Assembly (NCBI GenBank): GCA_025267735.1
Contig: CM046295.1
Location: 23,856,716-23,920,715 of the forward strand
Length of the DNA: 64,000 nucleotides
Direction of reading: 5' to 3'
Source of the DNA: Mactra quadrangularis
Taxonomy: Eukaryota; Mollusca; Bivalvia; Venerida; Mactridae
Below are positions 14,064-27,000 of the stretch, in pieces; position 1 is the stretch's first letter; every line of letters begins with the position of its first letter. The position numbers and the translations under genes were made by a program. The notes beneath the pieces were generated by a model. It was not told where the DNA came from and ran no database searches. It was given only the letters and a program-made list of their open reading frames with translations.

Positions 14064-14406
14064 TAAGGGACCATAGTCAGTTAATTCCCCTTGTATACTC
14101 TTCAAATAAGTTGGTCCAATTAGTTGAATTACTCGAATTTTACCCTTACTTTTCAATGTCAATTTGTCAAAATTAATCTTAAATATCTATTTTGTAAATT
14201 ATTTAATTTGTTTGAAATTCAAGCTAAGTTTTTATAAGTTAAAAAGTATCTGTAATCACTTTTGTAAATATCTTCATTAACAAGAAAGATATTAGATGAA
14301 ATATGAATTCAGTGACAAAATACGAGGATTCCAACTGTAAGGACCTACTTACCAGTTGGATTGCTTCAGATTTTATCAGGGAAAGATAACTGACTAAAGT
14401 CCCTAA
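14064..14406 (+). mobile_element. MITE family C, copy 1
   Basis: About 340 bp. The ends agggaccatagtcagtta and taactgactaaagtccct are inverted repeats. Two more copies lie at 27337 and 30293. Confidence 0.75.
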
Positions 14407-14900
14407 TTATATACTATACACATATTTTATATACATGTAAATCTAAGCAACTATCCAACTAAACTGTAAAATCAACAAACAGTATGAGATGATGACAAAC
14501 AAGGGATCAATGTAACAAAAGATGAGACAAACATGAAACAATATTCAATAAATATAATGTAATAAACTAACATGGGAGGATAATAGAAAGACACACAAAT
14601 GTATTAACAATATTATAACTAAGATGAACTAAGATAGCTAAAATAGCCAAGCTTTTATACAAAGAAACATTGTCTCAAAAGTCATGTTTTTGATATCCCC
14701 AATGCATGTATAGGAATATTGGGGTATCACAATATATTTGACACTCTATAATAGTAGAGTAACGGCGATAGGGTATATCTGAAACTCTACAGTCAGAGAG
14801 TGTAGTCTGGCTTCTACAGTCAGAACGTAGAACGTTGGACGTGAATCGTAGACGAGCAACGGACTAGGAGGTTAGTGGAATGTTTTGTATATTTCATGTC

Positions 14901-14906
14901 TTTATT
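14901..14906 (-). promoter_or_regulatory. Candidate polyadenylation signal (AATAAA) of the receptor gene
   Basis: The plus strand reads tttatt, which is AATAAA on the coding strand, about 75 bases after the stop codon. This is a plausible short 3' UTR. It rests on the hexamer only. Confidence 0.45.
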
Positions 14907-14981
14907 ACAATATTGGAGAATCACAAAGTCTTGTATATTGGTTTAGACTACTTATATCACCAACATGATTTGTGGTCTCCT

Positions 14982-17900
14982 TCAAGTCAGTGATGAAAAG
15001 TTAGAATAAACATCACATCTTTCTAGATGAACGTTGATACAATCATGACAGAATTTAAACTGTTCCTGAAATAAACATCATACACACATATATAGTACGT
15101 ACAAAAAAACCCACTGTTTATAAAAACAATAGAATGAACTGATCCACGACAAGGGATGCTCAGGATGACAATAACCAATAACATATATAATTTTAATGTA
15201 TTTTGTGAGTGTCTTGTTGGTGTAATGGTACTATTAAACATTTCATCTTAACATCTTTCCTATCGGGCAATAGTACTAGACGCACATCTTTCATAAGCTA
15301 CTGTCCATTTTCTCACTAAATGAACCACGTTCTGTGTTGATTTATTAGTGTCCGGAATACAACGACACTTTGTATACTATGGACTTAAATAATAAAACAC
15401 TTAGCAGAACTTGTACATTTTGTACCTCGTTGACTTCATGATAATTCGTTTTCTTTTTTATCAAGATGACATTGGGATGTATGGTTTATATTAAATTGAC
15501 TACAAATACTCCATTAAACTCCATAGACTTTTTATTGCCGTTACTCCTTTTATTTCAAAATTTCAAATACAATGCAATTTAACACGAGGTATTAGTCCGA
15601 TTTCAGGCCATATCAAAAGGGTTAAGTCCGATTTCAGGCCATATCAAAAGGATTAAGTCCAATTTCAGGCCATATCAAAAGGATTAAGTCCAATTTCAGG
15701 TCATATCAAATGGTTAAGTCTGATTTCATGCAATATCAAAAGGGTTAGGTCTGATTTCAGGCCATATCAAATGGTTACGTCTGATTTCAGGTCATATCAA
15801 ATGGTTAAGACCGATTTCAGGCCATATCAAATGGTTAAGTCCGAGTTCAGGCTATATTAGAGGGTTAAGTTCGATTTCAGGCTATATCAAACTGGGCTTT
15901 CTCCGTAGTCAGATTGCTTCTACGAAATCAAATGAGTTACTTTTAATGGTAAATAATGTTAAATTTGTACCTGATTGTTGACCGCTAGAGGTCGCTTCAT
16001 TTTGATTTGTCTAACAGTATTAGTGATACTAACTTCATGACAACACTCAACTTTCTCCAGAAGTATAGATACTAAACAATACAATCCACTCCTTTCAGCA
16101 CTATTTCTAAAATATGAAAAACATTAATGAAGGATGTAATGTTATAACTTGTTGATGATGTCTCATAAACTTCAAAATTTTCTACATTGTCCTCATATTT
16201 AGAGACCACAGCATAAGTATTTTGTAAACAAAATATGTTCTTTTGATTGTTGATCATTTCTTTGAACTAGTGCAAACAGTTCAACCTTTCATTAACAAAA
16301 AAACCCACTGCTCAACAAGAAATTTAAACGTAAAATATTACCCAAATATGTTACTCGTTTGAAATAATGTTGAGTAAACTCAAAGACATGCTGGGTATAT
16401 TTTCTTGATTATGTTTTTACGGAATAATTTAATTATTATAAAATAATTATAATCAGTTGATTTAGCACTACAACCATTTACAAATGTATATTTATTCACA
16501 TAAAGAATCTCTGCAAAATAGATAACAATACTGATACATGTGTTTACCTATTCTATTGTAAGTATTGGTAATTCTAGATTTTGGCAAAATTCGTAAAAGT
16601 AATTTTATATTAGAAAACACTTGGAATATGCATAGACCTTAAGTGTAATTCTTATCCAAATTAAGGGAAATACTCCACTCCAAAATGGATAATCAGTGGT
16701 TTCCTACTCAAATAAGGAAAAATGACAACCCTTTTATAATAGCTTCAATCGAAGTTATGTTTAATTTGTGTTCAATACTTGATTAGCTCAAACATAATTG
16801 TTATTTTGCCAATAAGTTAACATGAATACAGTCTGAAAAAAACACCGAAAGAAACAAACATGCATAGTAAATGGGAAAAAGAAAAAGAAAGGGAAAAGAC
16901 ATCACTTTAATGTGACAATAGACAATTAACGTTTTCTCATTCAAATAGGAAGAACAACCCCTTTGAAATGGCCGCCGTATTAATCCAGTCTAGACTGTGC
17001 TAGCTAATGTCTAAACTTAGACTGATAATTAATGATGCAATTTACCTACGTGGTTAGAAATTTCAAATCAGATAAAAGTTTGATACTTACAAGCAGTGAA
17101 CAAGTACAGGAGATTCCGGGTCAGATTTTTGAACCAGTGACGTCATTTCTGTCACAAACTGTAAGAAATCAGTTACATCCGGTAGTACCTTTGAAGTTTG
17201 AGGCCATCGTGAGAACTGTACACACGTGACGTCTACTTGTTCAGATTGAGACTGTAAGAATACACAATGAAAAAACTAATGTCGATATGTAAAATGTAAT
17301 AAAAGTTAATTACAGACATTTCTAGGAAACAAACAATACAATAAAATGCAAAATACTCGAAGAAACAACAGCAGAAGAAATTAATCGTGTTTACATTTAT
17401 ACAGATAAAGAATAAAAGGGAAAGCAGAATTATTGACGAAAAATTTTCATCATTTTGTCGTAAAAAATTGATAAAAATCAGTTTTGAAATTTGGGTTTTC
17501 TAACTGAAATTGCTCCGTTTATTCCTTTGTCCACGTAGTCTGATCTGAATTATGACAAGCGTTTATCGAAACCAAAACATCGAAATGTAAATCAAACTAA
17601 CCGCCGATCCGTTAGTTTAGACGGTAGAACGATTCACTAATAATCCAAGGGTCGTGTGTTTGATTCCCATGTAGGACGTGTAGGAGCAGAGGTCCAGTGG
17701 TAGGATGCGCACTTGGGGATCGAGAGGTCCTGGGTTCGAATCCCACTAGGGGCACTGTTAATTTCCTTGAGCAAGAAATTTATCTGCAATTGCTTCACTT
17801 CACCCAGGTGTAAATGGGTACCTGCGAGGGTGGTATAATTCCGTTGCGCCAATTTACAGAGTACAAAGACTCACCATGGAGATTGATAGATAGATACCAG

Positions 17901-20900
17901 TAGCCCAGTGACCAGGGGTAATAGCTGTGAAGTCGGTGAACGAGCGTAAGCATGAAACTTAGACTATAAAATGCAATTACTTTTTTTTAAATACATAGTT
18001 CTTTTGCAAATGAAGCTGCTATTTTGTTTCAAACCAACACACGAAGATAATGAACCTTACACTAGACCTCCTCTCACTTACCTTATTCTTGTACTGTATT
18101 TTACATTGTGTTACTGAACATAACTGATCCTGTTTTCTTGATACAGCTTTCACACTAAATGATCCAACAGTCATGTCTTCTTCAATATGAGATGGAATAT
18201 ATTGACCTACATTCTGTAAATGTAAAAAAAATGTTTTAAAACTTTCGTCAGAAATCAGCGTAAATCAAAGGAAAAGAGACATTATCAAATGTTCAGTGAT
18301 TCCTTTGGCATCAACTCAATAACAGATATAAATAAGAAAAGTTTGCCCAAAAAGACACAAACAAATGAACTAAATTTAATCCTAATGTTTGAAGCTTTAA
18401 GCCTTTTTCTACAATATAGATTTAAGTTACATCATTTTTTGCCTTATATTTTCAGCGAATGAAACATCATTTTTCAAGAATGAAAGAAATTTATAATTAC
18501 TAAAATCGTCTATTTCAAACCCTATGCATTCAGTACCAATTAAAATATTGTATACATAACAGGTTTTGAAAGAATGATTAAAGCAAACTACATGAAGATT
18601 TCTCACTTGTAATTTTGTATCTGGCTAAAGCAAATAAATAAAGATTTCTCACTTGTAATTTTGTAACTGGCTAAAGCAAATAAAATAAAGATTTCTCACT
18701 TGTAATTTTATATCTGGCTAAAGCAAATAAATAAAGATTTCTCACTTGTAATTTTGTAACTGGCTAAAGTAAATAAAATAAAGATTTCTCACTTGTAATT
18801 TTGAAACTGGCTAATGCAAATTAAATAAAGATTTCTCACTTGTAATTTTATATCTGACTTAAGCAAATAAATAAAGATTTCTCACTTACATCGGCTGGAC
18901 TGATACTAGCATCCATGTTTATTATAAGTTTACATTTCTCTTGAACAACAAGTGTTAGGAAATCTTTCACTGTACTAGACAAAGGTGTTTGAGCGATGAT
19001 GAAATGTTTTGGTAACATAAAACTCTGTACAATAGAAAAATGTATATCAATAAAATTGTTGCATATTTTTTGTTAAACATTTTGTTTTAAATTGCAAATT
19101 GTCACAATTTACATATTATACGAAAAATGTTGAAATAAGGTTTTAACAAAAAATAAAAAGCTTGAACACTAACTACAGATCAGTTATGTTTAAACATATT
19201 GTATCGACATAGCTCACAATAGACAGATCAGTTCTGTTTAAACATATTGTATCGACATAGTTCACAATAGACAGATCATTTCAGTTTAAACATATTGTAT
19301 CGACATAGTTCACAATAGACAGGTTTTATACAAACTGTACTTACATTTAAATACAATGCATTAATATACTCAGACGATGCATTTTTACGCCCAAGGTGAA
19401 GTCTTGGTCTGTCAATATCACCTAAAAATTTAATAACATTAGTTTGAAAAAGCCCTCATCAAATCCAAGATTGTTTAAATATTTTACCTGACTAAAATAT
19501 GGATTATGGTAGGAACAGTGGTGATAGAACACGCGAAGGGATTAAAAGGTCCCCACTTCGAACCCTAAAAGGGATGTTGCGTATTTCCTTGTGCAAGAAA
19601 ATTGCCTACATTCCACCCTAGTGTAAATGAGGGAAAGACATGCCTAAAGGCGATTACAAACACCAAGAGTTACTGTACAAAATTGCGAGGTCGGCTGAAC
19701 ATGTATAAATGTAACAGGGTAAGAAAAATATGTAGCGTGACGGGGACTCGAACCCTCGCTTACAGGGTACTCTCCCGACTGAGCTAACCGGCCGCTTACA
19801 TATCCTTTTCCCCATATTGTGAACAGGTAAGTGCCGTGACATAAAGAAGTAGACTTTAAACAACACTTAAATTTTAACTTTTACGGTTTCTAAATACAAC
19901 TGTTTCTCTGAGAGGGTATACGACAATCTATAATTGATTTCTCTGCAAATAATTTTAACTTTTGAAAATAAAATGTCTAAGCTCACTCGGTGAAGTAAAA
20001 ATGGATCTAACGCCGATATTTACGAATATCCTCTATTTATTTTTAAATCATTACAACCTTCTGAAACGTTTGTCATTTTATAATCACTGATTTGTTTAAT
20101 AAATCTACATAGATTATTTAGGAACTCAACATTATTATAAACCAACATTTGCTTGACGCAATCCACTGTGTTGGATCCGAAACTTATATCAACGTTGGTC
20201 CAAACTCATTTTGCTCATCGGCTTCATGTTGGACGTACAATTGGCTTATCCTGTTTGTCCAATGTTCAATGCATGTAATATCATAGCTGTGCCAACAATG
20301 GACCAACCGTTAACTAAATGATGTCCATATGGTCAATAGAATGTAAAATCGCCAACAATGAGCCAACGGTTGGGTCAACGCGGAACCGATGAGCAAAATG
20401 AACTAGGTCAAATTTTGGCTTCAGTCGTTGGTCCAACGATTAAATAAGCGTTAGACTAACGTTGGGCCAACACCTCTCCCCATTCGGAACACCTCGAACA
20501 TTCATTGAATGAATAATCTCGGACGGATTCGTGGAAGTCTACCAAAAATATTGGGTTTTACTTCATACGCGAGGCGAAGCACTGACGAAGCACGCTACGG
20601 TTATGCAAAATAGTTCTTGTAGTGTAGACGCAAAGTTTTGTTAAAATATATTTTTCTATGTTATATATTTGACTAAATATGGTTCAGCGATATCATTGGA
20701 CTGTGTTATGTCAAATTTATGGACTAAATACGGATCATCTATCATCGCCTAGACGATTGTGGATTTATTTACTTTAACACCGGTCAAAGCATTTTGTTTA
20801 GACATGTAGCGCAAAGGTAGTTCAAAAATGGCGTCTAAATATGTCCGAGGTTATTCGTAGTAAATGGCAGAGGAGTTCCGAATGCACCTCTCTGCTACCA

Positions 20901-21042
20901 GGGTTGTTTTAAAAACCAAATATTTTTTATGCATCTAACCTGGGATGTCCGCTCCAGTCCTGTTTTTATCTGTCAATTCGCTGTTTCGTTGAACAGCGAG
21001 GATTTCTGATTCAGAACGACTTTCTATAGTACTTTGTAACTC
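14982..21042 (-). CDS. Receptor exons 15-21: membrane-distal PTP domain D2, degenerate
   Basis: Seven exons (21042-20940, 19421-19345, 19024-18890, 18213-18082, 17251-17091, 16100-15971, 15065-14982) encode a second PTP fold. Recognisable parts: KNRTGADIPGDIDRPRL (pTyr loop with Thr for the usual Tyr), SSEYINALYL, FIIAQTPLSSTVKDF, SRWPQTSK (WPQ for WPD, about 1560-1562), VLVHCFAERSGLY (P-loop, Cys about 1597), TVRQIKMKRP, and EQFKFCHD. The loop reads Cys-x3-Arg, not Cys-x5-Arg, so two residues of the phosphate cradle are missing. The protein ends in NFSSLT before TGA at 14984-14982. D2 domains of receptor PTPs are often inactive and regulatory; this one is clearly so. Confidence 0.9.
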
Positions 21043-24000
21043 CTGAAAATATGAATACAAGAAAAAGTGATTTTTGTTGGATTTAACGCCATAGCAACAC
21101 ATTGTGTATGTTATTTATATTTACCGATTCGGAAGACTAAATCTCTGGATTTAGCTGTTAACCAATTACTAGGCACATACTTCCGTCAATGACTGACAAC
21201 TGTCCATTATGATTAAGAGACAGTGGTAGGAAGGAGAATGGTCGTCCATTTCATGTCTGTACGACAATATGCCCCGCCTGGGACAAGCCGATGATCCCTC
21301 GTTCAGTAGACTTGTGTGCTACCGACTGAGCTAGCCGTACGGGCTCGTTTATCTTTACCATGACCCTTACATCTAAGATGCGTTCAGCAATGCGAGCGCT
21401 CGGAGCTACATCAAGCGAGCGCTCGCGATTCAGCTCGAGTGGTGTTTCGCTTAGATATCAAAGAGGGCGGCTGGAATTTTTTTTTTTATCTCATAGAATT
21501 ATCCCTGAAAAGTGCGACGCAAACTCCTATGTTACTTGTTCCACATAACATATCCACGCAATGCATATAGTTTAATGTTATTAATTAGTGTGCATGTATT
21601 GTGCGTAAAGTTTGACCCCGACCAGACTTTTATGCAAGAATATTCATTACATTGAATACGAATGTAGTTTAAATGCTCGATTACTCCGTGGCCGTGATGA
21701 TTATGTGTTGGAAATTAACACATACTCATTCATCTATAATTTTACAACCGTTGCCGAAGTGTAAAATAGGTGTGGTACTGATTTTCGTCGGGATATGTGT
21801 CGATAATAATTATAAGATGCAAATCTGAATGGTCAGTTTGGGGTCAAACTTTACGCATTATACACTCATCGAAACTTCTAAGTACCCCGTATGTGTTGAA
21901 AAGCGGAAATAGAAAGATTTCTAATTGTTATGATTAAACCGAAAAATAGCTTAAATATTATCTTTGTAAGTGATGAGCCGCCGCAAAAGACCTTTGGCAA
22001 TTCCTTGTTCTTTTAGCGACATTCGACCCATTTCTTTTTTTGTTGTTGTGCATATCAACAGAAAAATGATTTTCACCAAAACTGCCCGCGTGGAATTTTT
22101 GCACGAGTAGCACATGCCCATTTCTGATTTTCAACACATGCACGACAAAACCGGTTGTGCACCGATAAAGAAGCATGAAAACCATGCAAGCAGACGACAG
22201 TATGGTACTATACACATTTCGATTTTCGATCGGAAATAAATGTTAAAAAATGAAAAATAAACTTCAGTTTGGAAATCGGGGTACTTAATAGTTTCGTTTA
22301 GTACATTTAAAAATTAAAACATTCGTATAACCAACAAGCTTTGTCATGTTAATGCCATTAACGTATTGATATACATGTATATACATACTTGAAACTTCTT
22401 CCCAATAGTTTTTCTGTTAAGTTTCTTCACGTAGTAATGGAAACCACTAGCTTCTATGGGTTTGCAATCATAAGTTAAAGTGTAAACAAGACACTCATGT
22501 AGAAACCTATACTGTTCCTTTAAAGTAAACAGAATGTAGAAAAAATATATTAGAACAAAATTGTGATAAATTTATAACAAGGATGAGAACATCCAAATAA
22601 TTTACACTTGTCCAGAGAGAGTATAGTTCATATTTGCTCGTCCTAAAGTTTCGGAATTCAAAATAGTTATACTGTACAACTTCTTTTTTGACTGTGTTTA
22701 ACCCCGTTTCAACACAATTTAGGTCAATTTACGGCGTCCAGCGCACATAACCTAACTTTCCAGGACCCTTGTCTATAACCAGTACTCTTATAACCTTCCA
22801 CAGTTATATAACAAAACAAACCACGACAGTTATATAACTTTAGTACTTAACAAATCACGACAGTTATATAACTTTGGTACTGAACAAATCACGACAGTGA
22901 TATAACTTTAGTACTAAACAAATGACCACGACAGTTATATAACTTTAGTACTAAACAAATGATCACGACAGTTATATAACTTTAGTACTAAACAAATGAC
23001 CACGACAGTTATATAACGTTAGTACTAAACAATTGACCACGACAGTTATATAACTTTAGTACTTAACAAATCTTAACAGTTATATAACTTTAGTACTGAA
23101 CAAATGACCACGACAGTTATATAACTTTAGTACTGAACAAATCACGACAGTTATATAACTTTAGTACTAAACAAATCACGACAGTTATATAACTTTAGTA
23201 CAAAACAAATCACAACAATTATATAACTTTAGTACTTAACAAATGACCACAACAGTTATATAACTTTAGTACTTAACAAATCACGACAGTTATATAACTT
23301 TAGTACTGAACAAATGACCACAACAGTTATATAACTTTAGTACTTAACAAATCACGACAGTTATATAACTTTAGTACTTAACAAAACACGACAGTTCTTT
23401 CTCAACCTTTCGAGGGCAACTTACCAAGTTTAGAACCATTTTTACTCTCTGTTCTCTCAATTTTCGTACACAGAATAGAATATTTACACTTCCCTTTATG
23501 ACCCCTTCATTTGTCAAAATGTCTATTGCAATATAAGTCCCGGTGCGTCCAATACCAGCACTGAAAAAATGTACATCAGATCGTCCGTTAATAAATAAAA
23601 ATAAATTCCCAACAAATCTCCCATTTCCACTATTTCTATTTATAGATCACATATGTCCATTTGATTATAAATTCTCCATATTTATGTCCAAATGACCAAA
23701 CTAAATTGGTATGCATGTCCTGTCTAACCACAGACCGTCTAAGAGACGACTTTATTTTCAAACGCCGTTATCGTTCCTTAGTGTGCTAGTCATATGTAAC
23801 TGGATGGCAAACAGCGACGTAACAATCGGACTTAACAAAACTCTAATATCTAAATAACATAACAGCACAGTTGATCAATAATCGGGTGTTTATCGGCATA
23901 CTAGATTGTATGTGTTAAAGTGGTCACAAGAACAATTTCAAAGTTTCATCTGGTATCAACACGACATATTGCATGTGTTTAAACTTAAAGTGGCCACAAG

Positions 24001-27000
24001 AACAATTTTAAAGTTTCTTCTGGTATCAACACGACATATTACATGTGTTTAAACTTAAAGTGGCCACAAGAACAATTTCAAAGTTTCTTCTGGTTTTAAC
24101 GCTACATTTAACATTTGTTTACACTTAAAGTGGCCATATAAACGACTTAGAAGTTTCTTCCTGTATCAACACGACAGATTGCATGTGTTTACACTTAAAG
24201 TGGCCACAAGTTCAATTTCAAAGTTTCTTCTGGTATCAACACGACATATTACACCTGTTTACACTTAAGGTGGCCATTAGAACAATTTAAAAGTTTCTTT
24301 TGGTATCAGCACGACAGATTGCATTTGTTTACACTTGAAGTGGCTATAAAACAATTTCAAAGATATTTCTGGTATTAACACGACAGATTGCATGTGTTTA
24401 CATTTAAAGTGACCACAAGAATAATATCAAAGTTTCTTCAGGTATCAACACGACATATTGCATGTGATTACACATAAAGTGGCCATAAGATCAATTTCAA
24501 AGTGTCTATTTGTATCAACACGACAGGTTGCATGTGTTTACACTTAAAGTGGCCATTTCAGAACCATTTCAAAGTTTCATCCAGTATTAGAACGACACAC
24601 TGCTTGTGTTTACACTTAACGTGGCCATAGAAACAACTTCAAAGTTTCATCCGGTATTTTATGACAAATGTTCTTATACTCGCTGGTGTTTTTAACACAG
24701 CACAAGTGTGATAGAAAACTGATTTATGAAACGTTGCACCAGCAGGCCAGGACCGTGGTTTAAAACAGACGTACGACGTATTGCATATCAAGTCCAGTCT
24801 GTGATTCAGAGTTTGCCACCTGGTTAGCTCATTCGGTAACGCACAAGTCTGATTCCGGGCAGGGCATTTGTCTTCTTTAATTGAGCTTGGTCATGGAATA
24901 ATTTTTATTGTCATTTTCCCTTCTACCATCCGTTCTAAATCATGTTGGGAAATGTCGTTCACTGACGGAAGTATCCTTTTTCTAGAACAGTGAATAGTTG
25001 ACTGACTGCCGTAATATGACATATTCAATGTGTTGCGAGGTTTAATCAAAACAAAAAACAAAAATCGGCATTACCTGCCATGAACCAATATCGGTCCATC
25101 AAGACTTGTCTGTAAACTATTCACTCTTTGTCTAAACTCTACCAGACTTGTGACGTCATCAGGAGTTCCTTTATCAGGCCATGCTGTATAGTGGGCCTGT
25201 TGAATTATACGTGTCTCTTTACCCTGTATACAAGTTAAAGGAAACATTAACATTTTAATAATATGTTCACCGGAAGCGTTATTAGACTCTAATGTTTTGT
25301 TTAATTCACAGGTATTCAAAGGTATTCTCCCTTTTTTCTAAACTGTCAAAGCTTGAATAATTTTCACGGTGACTAAATGCATTTTTTGTACCAGCGGCTT
25401 GATTGTTAATAAAGATATATCGACTAAATCATATCATACGGCATAAGCAGCTTTTCTCTATCACAATACACACTTTCGGAAACTTATGGATGTATTACGA
25501 CAATAATTTTAACAAACGCATTCACCGTGAAATTATTCATGTTTTGACATTTGAGAAAAAAACATACTATATAATTACTATAACCAGTGCAAAATTTTTT
25601 TTTCACAAATGTAGACCGACTAAACATTTGGCAAAAAATGCCACGTAAAATTTCAAAATCAATTCTATAGCTACTTGATCTCACAGGCGATCTTCGTCTG
25701 TGCCTCTTATACATATATATATAGATAGAGAGAGCATATTATTATGTAGATAAATCATTTTTTTTTCGATTTTATATTAGTTTTTCTGTGTATTAGTGAT
25801 ATTATAGGCGAACATGATTACTTTTATAAGTTGAGGTGATTTTTGTCCGACAGAGTTATGACCTTTCTCTCTATAACGAAACAGCCATATCTAAATTAGC
25901 GAGCAAGCAAGCGAAGAATTTTAGATCAGGTTTTCATCAGATTGCATTTGTCGCCGCACACTGCTCACAAGACTGTCTTACGACGGAACTATATTGGCTC
26001 ATGCAAATCAAACAGTGCCCAAAGTTAACAATACAAACCAACCTTTTGAAGTTTGAAGGATCTGATGGCATAATCTGTATATATCATCTCACTCAGAGAT
26101 GAGACTGTCAAATCACCATATGTAAACTGACTATCAACGTTTGGCCAATATTGATCACATTCGTTAATCTGAAACGATAGAGAGACATGCATAAAAGGTT
26201 TTAAAGTGGCGTGCCAGTCTAACAAAAGACAAGTCTTACAAATTTTAACGAGGCGTGCCAATTTAACAAAAGACGAGCCTTACATGTTTTAACGGGGCGT
26301 GTCAATCTAACAAAAGAGGAATCTTAGAAATTTTAACGAGGTGTGCCAATCTAACAAAAGACAAGCCTAACAAATTTTAACGAGGCGTGCCAATCTAACA
26401 AAAGACGAGTCTTACAAGTTTTAACGTGGCGTGCCAATCTAACAAAAGACGAGTCTTACAAGTTTTAACGTGGCGTGCCAATCTAGCAAAAGACGAGTCT
26501 CACAAGTTTTAACGTAGCGTGCTAATCTAACAAAAGACGAGTCTTACAAGTTTTAACGTGGCGTGCCAGTCTAACAAAAGACGAGTCTTACAAGTTTTAA
26601 CGAGGCGTGCCAGTCTAACAAAAGACGAGTCTTACAAGTTTTACGTAAGGTGCCAATCTAACAATAGACGAAGATTACAAGTTTTAATGCGGCGTGCCTA
26701 TCTTACAAAAGACAAGTCTTACAAGCTTTAACTTGGCGTGCTAATCTAACAAAAGACGAGTCTTACAAGCTTTAACTTGGCGTGCTAATCTAGCAAAAGA
26801 CAAGTCTTACAAGTTTTAACATTTTCCATTGTCTTGTCAATATAACAATATTGTCAACTTACCCCAGCCACCTATTGTCTTGTCAACATTACAATCTTGT
26901 CAACTTACCTCAGTTTCCCATAGCATTGTCAACATAACAATCTTGCCAACTTACCTCAGCTTCCCATAGCCTTGTCAACATGACAATCTTGCCAACTTTT

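Noticed and set aside
15273..15400. Minus-strand stretch resembling VFRTL...HRTWFI of a PTP domain
   Set aside because: Open stretch is too short, ends in the wrong phase, and the position is already filled by TVRQIKMKRP in exon 16100-15971.
16072..16257. 61-codon minus frame first considered as the D2 P-loop exon
   Set aside because: Wrong phase and no motif. The overlapping exon 16100-15971 in another frame fits both neighbours and the PTP motif.
17683..17757. Possible tRNA gene
   Set aside because: A and B boxes are present but the cloverleaf is imperfect and a SINE body follows; other tRNA-like units in the window are likewise SINE heads.
22797..23395. Regular spaced repeats resembling a CRISPR array
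   Set aside because: Units are contiguous and have no unique spacers; the setting is a eukaryotic intron. The same applies to the other arrays.
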